A DNA stretch of 64,000 nt from JAGTVG01 sp963699805 (GCA_963699805.1 CAVOVH010000004.1:558001-622000); one strand, 5' to 3'; numbered from the stretch's first letter, positions 27,184 through 36,856 are shown. Made by a program: numbers and translations. Notes: generated by a model from the letters alone, not told the origin.

Positions 27184-28274
27184 AAAGAGCCATTGATCAG
27201 TTTTTTCGGTTTTTTGTAGGGATATTGTTTATTTTTTCCGGACTGATCAAGATCAATGATCCGATTGGTACTTCCATAAAGCTCAAAGAATATTTTGAAG
27301 TATTTGCCACCGATTTTGGATCTTTTTTTGAAATTTTCGTCCCACACAGTTTATTCATTGGCGTAGTGGTGATTGTTCTGGAAGTATTGCTCGGTGTTGC
27401 CCTGATCATCAATTACCGGATCAATTTGACAGCCTGGTTATTTCTTTTATTGATCATCTTTTTCACTTTCCTTACTTTCTATTCGGCATTTTTCAATAAA
27501 GTGACGGATTGTGGCTGTTTTGGAGACGCTATTCCTCTCAGCCCCTGGGAATCTTTCCTCAAGGATGTAGTATTGCTGGTCATGATCCTGTATATTTTTG
27601 TGAGAAGAAAACATTTTAAACCCCTGTTCAATGACAGGACTTCGAATATAGTCATCATCCTGGCACTTGGGTTAAATACTTTTCTGGCCATCTATTCCAT
27701 TCGTCATCTTCCCTTTATTGACTTCAGGCCTTATAAAGTAGGTAATAGTATCCCTGCGCTCATGGAACCATCCGAGCCATACCGCTACAAATATATCTTC
27801 GAAAAGGATGGAGAGGCTTATGAGTTTACTGAATTCCCATCTGATACCACCTACAAGTATAAAGATCTTGTGCTGTTAAATCCGGAAGCACAGCCCAAAA
27901 TCACGGATTATCATATATGGACGGATGAGGGAGATTTTACGGAAGAAACTTTCGTGGGCGTCAAACTGATTATTATTATTTATGATGTTACCAAAGCATC
28001 TACCAGGCACATAGAAGAGCTCAAATCCTTGATCTCGCAGCTACCTTCGTCTGTGGAGGTTTTGGCACTGACCGCCTCGAGCGAAACGGAATTCGAAGCA
28101 TTCCGGCATGAATATCAACTGGCTGTCCCCTATTATTTCGCCGATATGACTGTTCTGGAAGCGATCATCCGGTCAAATCCGGGATTATGGCTTTTGAAGA
28201 ACGGAACCGTTATGGGAAAATGGCATCACAATGACATCCCCGGGGCCGAAGACATATTAGACCTGATCAAATAA
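27180..28274 (+). CDS. BT_3928 family DoxX/MauE-like membrane protein with C-terminal thioredoxin-like fold
   Basis: 364 residues. The N-terminal ~150 residues form four or five membrane helices of the DoxX/MauE type, including a conserved D-C-G-C-F-G motif near residue 106-111 that suggests thiol chemistry or quinone redox coupling. The extracytoplasmic C-terminal half (residues ~235-364) looks like a thioredoxin fold (V-K-L-I-I-I-I-Y-D, then N-P-G-L-W-L-L-K-N-G) but has no CxxC. Its N-terminal redox cysteines and the fused Trx-like part suggest an electron-transfer partner. Two bases separate it from the permease gene. Confidence 0.82.
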   Translation: MKRAIDQFFRFFVGILFIFSGLIKINDPIGTSIKLKEYFEVFATDFGSFFEIFVPHSLFIGVVVIVLEVLLGVALIINYRINLTAWLFLLLIIFFTFLTFYSAFFNKVTDCGCFGDAIPLSPWESFLKDVVLLVMILYIFVRRKHFKPLFNDRTSNIVIILALGLNTFLAIYSIRHLPFIDFRPYKVGNSIPALMEPSEPYRYKYIFEKDGEAYEFTEFPSDTTYKYKDLVLLNPEAQPKITDYHIWTDEGDFTEETFVGVKLIIIIYDVTKASTRHIEELKSLISQLPSSVEVLALTASSETEFEAFRHEYQLAVPYYFADMTVLEAIIRSNPGLWLLKNGTVMGKWHHNDIPGAEDILDLIK

Positions 28275-28275
28275 G

Positions 28276-29337
28276 ATGATCCGGTTCATTTTTAAACGGA
28301 TTGGTTATGGGTTTCTGGTTCTATTCGGGGTGATCATTGTAGTTTTCATTATTTTTCATGCATTACCCGGTGATCCTGTGGCCATGCTGGCTGGTCAGCG
28401 GACCGACATTGCTACCAGGGAATCAATCGCCAGGGAACTTGGCCTAAGAGAACCCCTCGAGAAGCAGTTTATAATGTATTTAAATGATCTTTCCCCGATT
28501 TCTTATCATGAGGATTCCCCTTTTAATCAAAAAAAATATGAATATAAAAAATTATTTGGGATCGGTCCCTCCCAGGTAGTTGTACTTAAAAAACCCTATC
28601 TGAGAAGATCTTTCCAGACAAACAGGCGGGTTGATGAAATTTTACTTGAAAATATTGAAAGTACCTTCGTGCTCGCCTTTTGTGCCATGTTCCTGGCAAC
28701 CCTCATTGGCATTGTGGCCGGTGTGATCGCTGCACTGAACCAGAATAACTGGATTGACCATTTCATCATTTCTGTATCTGTATTTGGCATATCGATCCCT
28801 ACCTTTCTTTCTGCCATTGTGTTTGCCATCATTTTTGGATATTACCTGAGCGATTGGACTGGATTGAACCTGACTGGGCAGTTGTGGGTGACTCATCCCA
28901 TTCTCGGCAAACAATTACAACTTAAGAACATCATTTTGCCAGCAATCACCCTGGGGATAAGACCTTTGTCCATCATTGTTCAACTGACCCGGAGTTCAAT
29001 GCTTGATGTTATGTCGAAGGATTATATCCGGACAGCCAGGGCAAAAGGATTGAATTCAGTAAATATATTCATGAAACATGCTTTAAAGAATGCCATTAAT
29101 CCGGTGATCACAGCTGTAACCGGCTGGCTGGCATCCCTCATGGCAGGCGCTTTTTTTGTTGAATACATTTTTGATTGGAAAGGATTGGGTTTTGTTACTA
29201 TTAAGGCAGTCCAATCTCTTGATTTCCCGGTGGTAATGGGGGCTACCCTGTTAATCGCCATCATCTTTATAATAATTAATATATTTGTAGACATTCTTTA
29301 TGCTGCGGTGGATCCCAGAATTAGATTGACAGAATAA
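28276..29337 (+). CDS. ABC transporter permease, DppB/OppB type
   Basis: 353 residues with six membrane helices. N-terminal L-P-G-D-P-V-A-M-L-A-G is the DppB signature, and the EAA-loop region R-T-A-R-A-K-G-L-N near residue 255 contacts the ATPase. An insertion of roughly 60-70 residues lies between helix 1 and helix 2 (residues ~60-130), hydrophilic and K-rich. No second permease, ATPase or binding protein is adjacent; partners must be elsewhere. Part of a tight run from DUF1599 to aroK. Confidence 0.9.
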   Translation: MIRFIFKRIGYGFLVLFGVIIVVFIIFHALPGDPVAMLAGQRTDIATRESIARELGLREPLEKQFIMYLNDLSPISYHEDSPFNQKKYEYKKLFGIGPSQVVVLKKPYLRRSFQTNRRVDEILLENIESTFVLAFCAMFLATLIGIVAGVIAALNQNNWIDHFIISVSVFGISIPTFLSAIVFAIIFGYYLSDWTGLNLTGQLWVTHPILGKQLQLKNIILPAITLGIRPLSIIVQLTRSSMLDVMSKDYIRTARAKGLNSVNIFMKHALKNAINPVITAVTGWLASLMAGAFFVEYIFDWKGLGFVTIKAVQSLDFPVVMGATLLIAIIFIIINIFVDILYAAVDPRIRLTE

Positions 29338-29342
29338 TCCAC

Positions 29343-29867
29343 ATGAAAATATTTCTGATAGGTATGCCTGGATGTGGTAAATCTACCTTCGGTAGAAAAG
29401 CATCCGAACAACTATCCATGATCTTTATCGATCTTGATACAGAAATTGTAAATTATACACAAAAATCTATCAATGATATTTTTGAGCAGGAAGGAGAAGA
29501 GTATTTCCGAAAGATTGAATCGAAATTATTAAAATCGTTATCGGTAAATAAGGATCATTTTATCATGGCAACCGGAGGTGGTGCCCCATGTTTTTTCGAT
29601 AACATGGAATTTATGAACGACCAGGGGATTACCTTTTACATTGATACCGATATCACATTTTTATTGAAAAGGTTAAGCAGGAAGGGAATTAATAAACGTC
29701 CGTTATTGAAAAAGATTGGTGCGGAAAATCTTGAAAATGGGCTTAATGAAAAACTAAAGGAAAGATTACCTTTCTATTCCAAAGCGCAGGTCATTCTCCC
29801 TTATCAGAAAGAACTCGAAAACCAGATTGTATTTCATGTACATTCTAGAATAAAAAACCAAAACTGA
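29343..29867 (+). CDS. aroK: Shikimate kinase
   Basis: Phosphorylates shikimate at O3 in aromatic amino acid synthesis. 174 residues with P-loop G-M-P-G-C-G-K13-S-T, the D-L-D-T-E-I shikimate-binding aspartate, F-R-K-I-E and G-G-G-A-P motifs, and a K-R-P-L-L lid. Last gene of the run from 26.6 kb. Its end overlaps the outer membrane protein gene tail to tail by 23 bases. Confidence 0.93.
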   Translation: MKIFLIGMPGCGKSTFGRKASEQLSMIFIDLDTEIVNYTQKSINDIFEQEGEEYFRKIESKLLKSLSVNKDHFIMATGGGAPCFFDNMEFMNDQGITFYIDTDITFLLKRLSRKGINKRPLLKKIGAENLENGLNEKLKERLPFYSKAQVILPYQKELENQIVFHVHSRIKNQN

Positions 29868-31383
29868 ATACAAGTCGGCTTTGGGTATAATTTATATCGG
29901 CAACCGGGGTTGGTCCGATCTCCAGCGCTGGATCAATCGTATAGGGTGATCGGGATCCTTTGGTCGTTGAGTATAAATAGCCAAAATCCACATAAAACGC
30001 TTTTTTTCTGAGACCAAGTCCTGCGGAATAGGTGTTTATTGCCAATTGATTATCTGACTGATTGGCCATTGGATCAGATAGATAATTATATCCGGCCCTG
30101 AACCGGAAAATACCTGCCCGGTATTCCCCTCCTATCCGATAATTGATGACTGACCGGTACATTCCAGCAATCTCCTGATTGTCCAAGCTGTAATTTCCAT
30201 CATTCGATCGGATCTTGGCTTTTGAGTAATCAACCCATTCAATATCCCCACTGATAAATCCATTTTTGTTGAAAAAATAGCTAACCCCGGCATTAAGTCT
30301 CATAGGTGAAGTGATGGTATATGTCAATGGATCAAGCAAATTTTCTTCCGTATGATTTCCCTCAAAATTGGAATCACCTCCATAATAATCATAGGCGCCT
30401 TCGTTCCAGACTGAATTCAGGGAAGTCTGAAATTCATCATTGAAACTGTACGCAGTGGGGGTGATATAATTGATCCCAAGGGTCAAAGTATTGATGGGTC
30501 TTACGATGATCCCAAAATTTCCATTTACTCCGACTCCATCAACCACCTGCCGTTCATAGAGCGTATATCGGTTCAGGATACTTTCTGGATAACGGTCTTC
30601 CCCATAATATTTTTCATTCTTATAATTGACGGTTACGATTCCGAGACCCAATCCAAAATAAAACCGATCATTAATATTTCCCCCATAGGAAAGATCCCAT
30701 TTATTCTGGGAACCCGAAGTGATAATGCGCTCGCTTTGCCTAACGGGCGAATCAACGGTTGGGAATTCTACAAAAGAATCCCATAGCGCCAAGGTGTCAC
30801 CCGTTCCTTGATCGATGCTGAAGTCGTTGATCAGGTAAGTAAAATAAGCCATATCCACTGAGTAAAAGTCACCAATTTCAGCATCGTTATCATTGGCGAA
30901 ATTCAGGATATAATCAATATAATCATTTTCAACATTGGTTCCCGAATAATATACCTCCCGGTTAAAATCATTGATCCGGTTAAATGAAAATCCGAAACTT
31001 CCTCCTTTCCATCCGCCTGGCAATTTATCCGACTTGGTATTATTAATGACCACACCCAGGTTTCCCAAGTTAAATTTCGTAAGCGTGTTATTATTCGATG
31101 AGCCCAGATAGGAAGTATTGGCCCCGTTGATATTGATGACCGGTGTTAAACTGATTTCTGACCGGTTATAAAAACCCAGCCCCGCCGGGTTTGCAGAAAT
31201 AGAAGTGATATCCCCTCCCAATGCAGTATTGACTCCTCCCAATCCCTGTATCCTGGCACTTCCACCCGTTGAAGTCCTGCTGAATGTCAATGCCAGGTTG
31301 CTGGGTAACTCCTGCGCATCTGCAGTAAAAAGAGCCAATAATATACCACTGCTTACAAAAATAAGCTTCCTGAAAATTTCCAT
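29845..31383 (-). CDS. Outer membrane beta-barrel protein (OmpP1/FadL-like)
   Basis: 512 residues with a signal peptide ending A-D-A-Q. After that come the A-R-I-Q-G-L-G-G-V-N-T-A-L-G-G-D and S-A-N-P-A-G-L-G motifs typical of Bacteroidetes FadL/OmpP1-type barrels, alternating beta strands throughout, and a C-terminal S-F-G-F-L-F ending in phenylalanine, the BAM recognition signature. Likely a channel for hydrophobic compounds; substrate unknown. It starts 48 bases after the Tyr/Ser-rich gene on the same strand, so they may form an operon. Confidence 0.88.
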   Translation of the reverse strand: MEIFRKLIFVSSGILLALFTADAQELPSNLALTFSRTSTGGSARIQGLGGVNTALGGDITSISANPAGLGFYNRSEISLTPVININGANTSYLGSSNNNTLTKFNLGNLGVVINNTKSDKLPGGWKGGSFGFSFNRINDFNREVYYSGTNVENDYIDYILNFANDNDAEIGDFYSVDMAYFTYLINDFSIDQGTGDTLALWDSFVEFPTVDSPVRQSERIITSGSQNKWDLSYGGNINDRFYFGLGLGIVTVNYKNEKYYGEDRYPESILNRYTLYERQVVDGVGVNGNFGIIVRPINTLTLGINYITPTAYSFNDEFQTSLNSVWNEGAYDYYGGDSNFEGNHTEENLLDPLTYTITSPMRLNAGVSYFFNKNGFISGDIEWVDYSKAKIRSNDGNYSLDNQEIAGMYRSVINYRIGGEYRAGIFRFRAGYNYLSDPMANQSDNQLAINTYSAGLGLRKKAFYVDFGYLYSTTKGSRSPYTIDPALEIGPTPVADINYTQSRLVFSFGFLF

Positions 31384-31431
31384 CTTTTCAAATTTTAAAA
31401 GGAATTACTGCTGCTGTAAGTTAACGGTGCA

Positions 31432-32802
31432 TTAACGTCTGCTGCCACTACTCCTGGAACTGCTTCCGGATGATCCACTGCTTCTGGATGGAGCAGATGA
31501 TCCACCCGAGTAACTCGATCTCGATGATCCGGAGCTATAAGATCCTCCTGAATAACTACTGCTCGATCTGCTTGGAGCCGAATAATTACTGTTTGATCTG
31601 CTACCCTGATAGCTGCTTCCAGACCAGGATGAACGGTTCGTATTACTATAGTTAGAGGTATTCGAACTGGATCGTGAACCAGTTGCACTTCGATAACTCG
31701 GTCGTGAATAATCGATTTCGCTTCTGGATGATCGGACCCTTGGTGAACTGGTAGAACCTACTGTGTTCCCAGATCTTTCCGTATTGATCGAGGTGGAACT
31801 TCCTGTCCTTGATGCATAATCCGTTCTGGGTTGTGTCCGGGTATAATATTCATTTTGTGTCCGGGAATAATCTCTACTGGTTCTTGCCCGGTCATTAACA
31901 ACCGGTCCTTCCGTGGTTTTCTGCTGATTTACCGTCGCGGTCCGGCGGTTTGGAACAGCTTCATCTTTCACAACATAGTTACCTGAACCCCTGGAAACCC
32001 TACTTTTGTATGGGCTGGAATTCCAGTTTTCATTTCCCGTGTAGTAATAATGATTTGAATAATAATTCGGATACCAGAGGAATCCTGTTCCATATCCACA
32101 ATAAGCAGGTCCATACCAGGGATCATAATACCAGGGATTATAATAATACCTGCTATAATAGGGACTGTAACCCCAGGCACTGTAAGGAGAATACCATGAA
32201 GAATAACCCCAGCCCATGCCAAAAGACAAGCTTAAACTGAGACCTGGAGACATTCCCCAACCTGATCCATAGTAAGGATTCCAGAAAGGATCATAATACG
32301 ATCTGCCATAATAGTTATATCCCGAATAATATGGATTATTGAATCCAGAATAGGATCCAGGATATCCATAATAAGATCCGGGATAACTGTAATTGGCATT
32401 GGAATTTTTGCCGGAATTTTCCTCGTTAAATTTGGAGCGGTCATAATTCTCGACATAATAAGCGTCATCATCCGTATATTCTTCCATCGAATCTGAATCC
32501 TTGGAATTGCTTTTATACCTTTCAATGTATTCGGGATTTACATTTTTTGCCGAATAATTTTCCTGGGCATTTCCGTACAGTTGCGTACTGTATGATGGAT
32601 TGATCACATCCTTTTTCTCAGTCTCAATTTGTGCCTGGTTATTCTTGGCGGTATAAATTGATTCCGATTTGATTTCCTTCCTATCCTTGGGTGTAAAATA
32701 CATATCATCATATTCCTCTTGAGCCATGCTGCTAAAAGGAAACAATATGAATGATCCCAGAAATGAGATGGTGAATATTTTTAATGTTCTATAGGCTTTC
32801 AT
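31432..32802 (-). CDS. Secreted low-complexity Tyr/Gly/Ser-rich protein
   Basis: About 456 residues from ATG 32802 (an ATG at 32820 is also possible). Signal peptide (cleavage after S-M-A-Q), an acidic/charged region (35-135), then a Tyr/Gly/Pro-rich block (about 140-265) with many Y-Y, Y-Y-S and W-Y-x-P units. The last ~140 residues are Ser/Arg/Gly/Tyr-rich with S-Y-S-G-G and S-S-G-S-S repeats, ending S-G-S-R-R. No enzyme motif. Likely an extracellular or periplasmic adhesive or scaffold; low complexity makes the opposite-strand frames long but meaningless. Confidence 0.8.
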   Translation of the reverse strand: MKAYRTLKIFTISFLGSFILFPFSSMAQEEYDDMYFTPKDRKEIKSESIYTAKNNQAQIETEKKDVINPSYSTQLYGNAQENYSAKNVNPEYIERYKSNSKDSDSMEEYTDDDAYYVENYDRSKFNEENSGKNSNANYSYPGSYYGYPGSYSGFNNPYYSGYNYYGRSYYDPFWNPYYGSGWGMSPGLSLSLSFGMGWGYSSWYSPYSAWGYSPYYSRYYYNPWYYDPWYGPAYCGYGTGFLWYPNYYSNHYYYTGNENWNSSPYKSRVSRGSGNYVVKDEAVPNRRTATVNQQKTTEGPVVNDRARTSRDYSRTQNEYYTRTQPRTDYASRTGSSTSINTERSGNTVGSTSSPRVRSSRSEIDYSRPSYRSATGSRSSSNTSNYSNTNRSSWSGSSYQGSRSNSNYSAPSRSSSSYSGGSYSSGSSRSSYSGGSSAPSRSSGSSGSSSRSSGSRR

Positions 32803-32973
32803 AACTTTACCCCTTTTCAATTATACCAGATATAAATATACAATCATTTTTAATTAACGACAAATTACACTTTTTGATCAAATTTCAATTCAATTTTCTC
32901 AATATTTGTAATTTCACACATACATTATAGATTAAGCAAATTTCATACCAATACTATACTAATAACACATATT

Positions 32974-34449
32974 ATGGGAAAGGGGTTGCCAAAGAGATCT
33001 GAAGATTATTCACAATGGTATAATGAGCTGGTAAAAAAGGCTGATTTAGCAGAAAATTCAGCTGTAAGAGGTTGTATGGTCATCAAACCATATGGTTATT
33101 CCATTTGGGAAAAAATGCAGGCCACCTTAGATCGCATGTTCAAGGAAACAGGTCATTCCAACGCCTATTTCCCTTTGTTCATCCCCAAATCATACATGAG
33201 CCGGGAGGCAGCACATGTGGAAGGATTTGCCAAGGAATGTGCCGTTGTCACTCATTATCGTCTTAAAACCGATGAAACCGGGAAAAACGTGATTGTGGAT
33301 CCTGAAGCCAAGCTGGAAGAGGAACTAATCATACGCCCTACTTCGGAAACGATCATCTGGAATACCTATAAAAATTGGATCCAATCCTACCGGGATCTTC
33401 CGCTTCTGTTAAATCAATGGGCAAATGTGGTTCGATGGGAAATGAGAACCCGCCTTTTTTTACGTACCTCTGAGTTTTTATGGCAGGAAGGTCATACCGC
33501 TCATGCCACCCAGCAGGAGGCCATCGATGAAACCTTAAAAATCCTTGGAATTTACAGTGATTTTGCGGAGAAGCATATGGCCATTCCAGTAATCAAAGGG
33601 ATTAAATCAGAGAGCGAAAAATTTGCCGGAGCCGTGGATACTTACTGTATAGAGGCCCTCATGCAGGACGGGAAAGCGTTGCAGGCAGGGACCTCACATT
33701 TCCTCGGTCAGAATTTTGCAAAGGCATTTGATGTGAAATTTGCCACGAAGGAGGGTAATCTGGATTATGTATGGGGTACATCCTGGGGTGTAAGTACCCG
33801 GTTGATGGGCGCCCTGGTAATGGCTCACTCCGATGACGATGGATTGATCCTGCCCCCCAACCTGGCTCCCATCCAGATCGTGATCATCCCTATCTACAAG
33901 AATGATGCAGAATTCGCGCAGGTGACAGAAAAAGCCCTGCTTATAAAAACATCACTACAATCGAAAGGATATGCAGTCCATTTTGATAACCGGGATACAC
34001 AAAAACCAGGTTGGAAATTTGCGGAATATGAATTGAAAGGAGTTCCCATCCGATTGGCACTTGGCCCGAAAGACCTGGAACAAGGAACCATCGAGGTGGC
34101 CCGAAGGGACCTGAAAGAAAAGGAAAGTATTCAAATGGAGCATCTCGAACTGCGAATTGACGAATTGATTGTTGACATTCATAAAACCATCTATCAGAAA
34201 GCCTACAAATTCAGGGAGGAACATATTTTCAAAGCCGACACATTTGATGAATTCAGAGAAATACTTGATACGAGGGGAGGTTTTGTATATGCCCACTGGA
34301 ATGGATCACCTGAAACGGAGGCGTTGATCAAAGACAAAACAAAAGCGACCATCCGGTTAATCCCATTGAATGAGGAAAAGGAAGAAGGAAAGTGTATCTT
34401 AACAGGAAAGCCTTCCATGAAAAGAGTCGTATTCGCCAAAGCTTATTGA
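32974..34449 (+). CDS. proS: Prolyl-tRNA synthetase (archaeal/eukaryal type)
   Basis: Charges tRNA-Pro. The 491-residue length and the absence of an editing insertion place it in the ProS type 3 group found in archaea, eukaryotes and Bacteroidetes. Class II motif 2 (R-W-E-M-R-T-R-L-F-L-R-T-S-E-F) and motif 3 (G-T-S-W-G-V-S-T-R-L) are clear, as is T-S-E near residue 124. The C-terminal zinc-like domain ends C-I-L-T-G-K near residue 473-480; only one cysteine of the usual set is seen. Confidence 0.96.
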   Translation: MGKGLPKRSEDYSQWYNELVKKADLAENSAVRGCMVIKPYGYSIWEKMQATLDRMFKETGHSNAYFPLFIPKSYMSREAAHVEGFAKECAVVTHYRLKTDETGKNVIVDPEAKLEEELIIRPTSETIIWNTYKNWIQSYRDLPLLLNQWANVVRWEMRTRLFLRTSEFLWQEGHTAHATQQEAIDETLKILGIYSDFAEKHMAIPVIKGIKSESEKFAGAVDTYCIEALMQDGKALQAGTSHFLGQNFAKAFDVKFATKEGNLDYVWGTSWGVSTRLMGALVMAHSDDDGLILPPNLAPIQIVIIPIYKNDAEFAQVTEKALLIKTSLQSKGYAVHFDNRDTQKPGWKFAEYELKGVPIRLALGPKDLEQGTIEVARRDLKEKESIQMEHLELRIDELIVDIHKTIYQKAYKFREEHIFKADTFDEFREILDTRGGFVYAHWNGSPETEALIKDKTKATIRLIPLNEEKEEGKCILTGKPSMKRVVFAKAY

Positions 34450-34507
34450 TTTTTATAATTGATTTATACCTGGATTTTTTATATTTGGTCATGAATTTCA
34501 GATTTCC

Positions 34508-34978
34508 ATGATTGATTGGCTAGCAGTTATCATTTTAATCTTTTTCGGACTTGGTTTTATCGTTGCCGAGATCATATTTATTCCAGGTACTACCTTGTTG
34601 GGATTATTGGGACTTATTTTTACCATTACCGGGATCGTTCTAAGTTATTTAAGTTTTGGAGCCGGGATCGGGACACTCGTTTTGGCCATTACCGCCATCG
34701 TGGGTATCAGTATTTTAATCTATAGTTTTAAATCGGGTGTCTGGGAAAGATTTGCGCTGAAAAGTTCGATAAACAGTAAATTTAATGAAGGGGACATGGA
34801 GGGTTTACAGGTGGGAGAGGAAGGTATTGCAATTTCAGCCTTAAGACCCATGGGAAAGGCTGATATCAGGGGCAAAATATTCGAGGTTTCCACCCTCGGT
34901 AATTTCCTTTCTTCAGGAACAAAAGTGAGGATTGTAAGTATAAAAAACAATAAAATCTTTATAGAACCAATAAATTAA
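34508..34978 (+). CDS. NfeD family protein, short form
   Basis: 156 residues: two to three membrane helices (about 8-75) and a soluble OB-fold NfeD-C domain (about 90-156) with E-G-I-A-I-S-A-L-R-P-M-G-K-A. The protease domain is absent. Short NfeD genes sit next to flotillin-like floA in many bacteria and the product anchors or partners the scaffold. Five bases separate it from floA. Confidence 0.9.
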   Translation: MIDWLAVIILIFFGLGFIVAEIIFIPGTTLLGLLGLIFTITGIVLSYLSFGAGIGTLVLAITAIVGISILIYSFKSGVWERFALKSSINSKFNEGDMEGLQVGEEGIAISALRPMGKADIRGKIFEVSTLGNFLSSGTKVRIVSIKNNKIFIEPIN

Positions 34979-34983
34979 TAAAT

Positions 34984-35979
34984 ATGGATGCCATAATGCT
35001 TCTTGTGATTGTGTTCGCAGCGATCATTTTTCTTTTTGTATTTTTATATTTTGTCCCCATCAATCTATGGATCACAGCCATTTTTTCAGGGGTCCGTGTC
35101 GGGCTGTTTGAGCTGGTTTTCATGAGGATCCGGAAAGTCCCGCCCAGCATCATCGTGGGATCCATGATTACAGCGACCAAAGCCGGGCTGAAAGTCACCA
35201 CCAATGAACTTGAAACTCATTTTCTTGCCGGGGGAAATGTCCCAAATGTAATCAAGGCGCTGATTTCAGCCGATAAAGCAAATATCAGTCTATCATTTAA
35301 ACAAGCTACTGCGATCGATCTGGCGGGAAGAGAGGTATTCGAGGCTGTTCAGATCTCAGTCAATCCCAAGGTGATCACTACTCCCAAAGTAGCCGCAGTG
35401 GCCGCAGACGGCATTCAGTTGATCGCAATCGCCAGGGTAACGGTTCGGGCCAATATCCAGCAGCTGGTAGGAGGTGCCGGTGAAGATACCATCCTGGCAA
35501 GGGTGGGAGAAGGGATTGTCACCTCGATTGGTTCAGCTGCTTCCCATAAGGAGGTACTTGAAAATCCGGATAAAATATCGAAACTGGTACTTGAAAGAGG
35601 GCTCGATGCGGGGACTGCCTTTGAAATACTTTCCATCGATATAGCAGATGTGGATGTGGGTACAAATATTGGGGCTAAGCTTCAGATTGACCAGGCAAAT
35701 GCTGACCTAAAAGTGGCGGAAGCCAAGGCTGAGGAAAGGAGAGCCATGGCGGTGGCCCAGGAACAGGAAATGAAGGCCGTATCTCAGGAAATGCGTGCCA
35801 AAGTGATCGAAGCGGAGGCTGAGATCCCGAAAGCCATGGCCGAAGCGTTCCGTAAAGGGAACCTTGGGATCATGGATTATTATCGAATGAAAAATATTCA
35901 GGCAGATACGGAAATGAGAGATTCCATCGCTAAGCCTGAATCAGCACAGAATAAGAATAAGGGAGAAGGCAAAAAGTAA
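34984..35979 (+). CDS. floA: Flotillin-like membrane scaffold protein FloA
   Basis: 331 residues, N-terminal membrane hairpin (about 5-45), then an SPFH/flotillin domain with P-P-S-I-I-V-G-S-M-I-T-A-T-K-A-G and V-G-G-A-G-E-D-T-I-L-A-R-V-G-E-G-I. The C-terminal part is an Ala/Glu/Lys coiled coil (230-300). The closest known family is YqfA/UPF0365, which forms functional membrane microdomains. Paired with the short NfeD upstream; metF follows after 5 bases. Confidence 0.94.
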   Translation: MDAIMLLVIVFAAIIFLFVFLYFVPINLWITAIFSGVRVGLFELVFMRIRKVPPSIIVGSMITATKAGLKVTTNELETHFLAGGNVPNVIKALISADKANISLSFKQATAIDLAGREVFEAVQISVNPKVITTPKVAAVAADGIQLIAIARVTVRANIQQLVGGAGEDTILARVGEGIVTSIGSAASHKEVLENPDKISKLVLERGLDAGTAFEILSIDIADVDVGTNIGAKLQIDQANADLKVAEAKAEERRAMAVAQEQEMKAVSQEMRAKVIEAEAEIPKAMAEAFRKGNLGIMDYYRMKNIQADTEMRDSIAKPESAQNKNKGEGKK

Positions 35980-35984
35980 GGGGC

Positions 35985-36854
35985 TTGAAAATAACAGACA
36001 TCTTTAATAAAAAGAAAAAAACATTCTCTTTCGAGTTTTTCCCGCCAAAAAACTATTCATCCACGCTGGAACTGGGTATTAATATTGGCCAGCTCATTAA
36101 ATTATCCCCCTCATTTGTTTCAGTGACTTATGGTGCAGGCGGCACCACACAAGATTTATCATTTGATTTAATAGATTATATTCAAAATAAGATTGGTCTG
36201 ACGGCCATGGCCCATTATACCTGTATTAATGCCACCCGCGAAAAAGTTGAATCAGATCTGGAAATACTCTATAACAGAAATATCCTGAACCTGATGCTTC
36301 TTCGTGGGGATCTGCCCGCCAAAGGATTTACAAGTCTGAATCAGGAATTTCAACATGCAAGTGACCTGATCACCCTTGCCAAATCGAAGAACCGGTATTG
36401 TATTGGGGCAGCAGGTTATCCTGAAAAACATCCTGAATCCCCTGATTCTGAAACGGATTTGAAATGGCTGAAGAATAAATTAGACCGGGGAGCAGACTTT
36501 ATCATTACCCAGATGTTCTTTGATAACGATCATTATTTCAATTTTGTTCGTAAAGCACGGCAAGAGGGGATTACGGCCAGGATCATTCCCGGGATTATGC
36601 CCATAACAAATTTTAATCAAATCAGGAAATTTTCCGAAATGTGCGGTGCTACCATACCTGAGAAAATTGTGAAAGCACTGGAACCCATTCAACATGAAAA
36701 TGCAGCCTTATATACAGCAGGTGTCAATTTCGCTATCAATCAGTGCATCGATCTGTTAAAAAGGGGGGCTCCCGGTCTGCATTTTTATACGTTAAATAAA
36801 TCCCGTGCTACCATCGACATTTTTTCATCCCTTCCACATGGGCTGATCGATTGA
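35985..36854 (+). CDS. metF: 5,10-methylenetetrahydrofolate reductase
   Basis: Reduces methylene-THF to methyl-THF for methionine synthesis, with FAD. 289 residues with F-S-F-E-F-F-P-P-K, V-T-Y-G-A-G-G-T-T, N-L-M-L-L-R-G-D and Q-M-F-F-D-N-D. The start is TTG 35985, five bases after floA; no ATG begins nearby in frame. The product follows the nfeD-floA genes without a promoter, which is an unusual coupling. Confidence 0.94.
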   Translation: MKITDIFNKKKKTFSFEFFPPKNYSSTLELGINIGQLIKLSPSFVSVTYGAGGTTQDLSFDLIDYIQNKIGLTAMAHYTCINATREKVESDLEILYNRNILNLMLLRGDLPAKGFTSLNQEFQHASDLITLAKSKNRYCIGAAGYPEKHPESPDSETDLKWLKNKLDRGADFIITQMFFDNDHYFNFVRKARQEGITARIIPGIMPITNFNQIRKFSEMCGATIPEKIVKALEPIQHENAALYTAGVNFAINQCIDLLKRGAPGLHFYTLNKSRATIDIFSSLPHGLID

Positions 36855-36856
36855 GA

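Noticed and set aside
31395..32525. Several long frames opposite or overlapping the Tyr/Ser-rich gene
   Set aside because: They arise from the low-complexity codon usage of that gene and have biased, meaningless composition.
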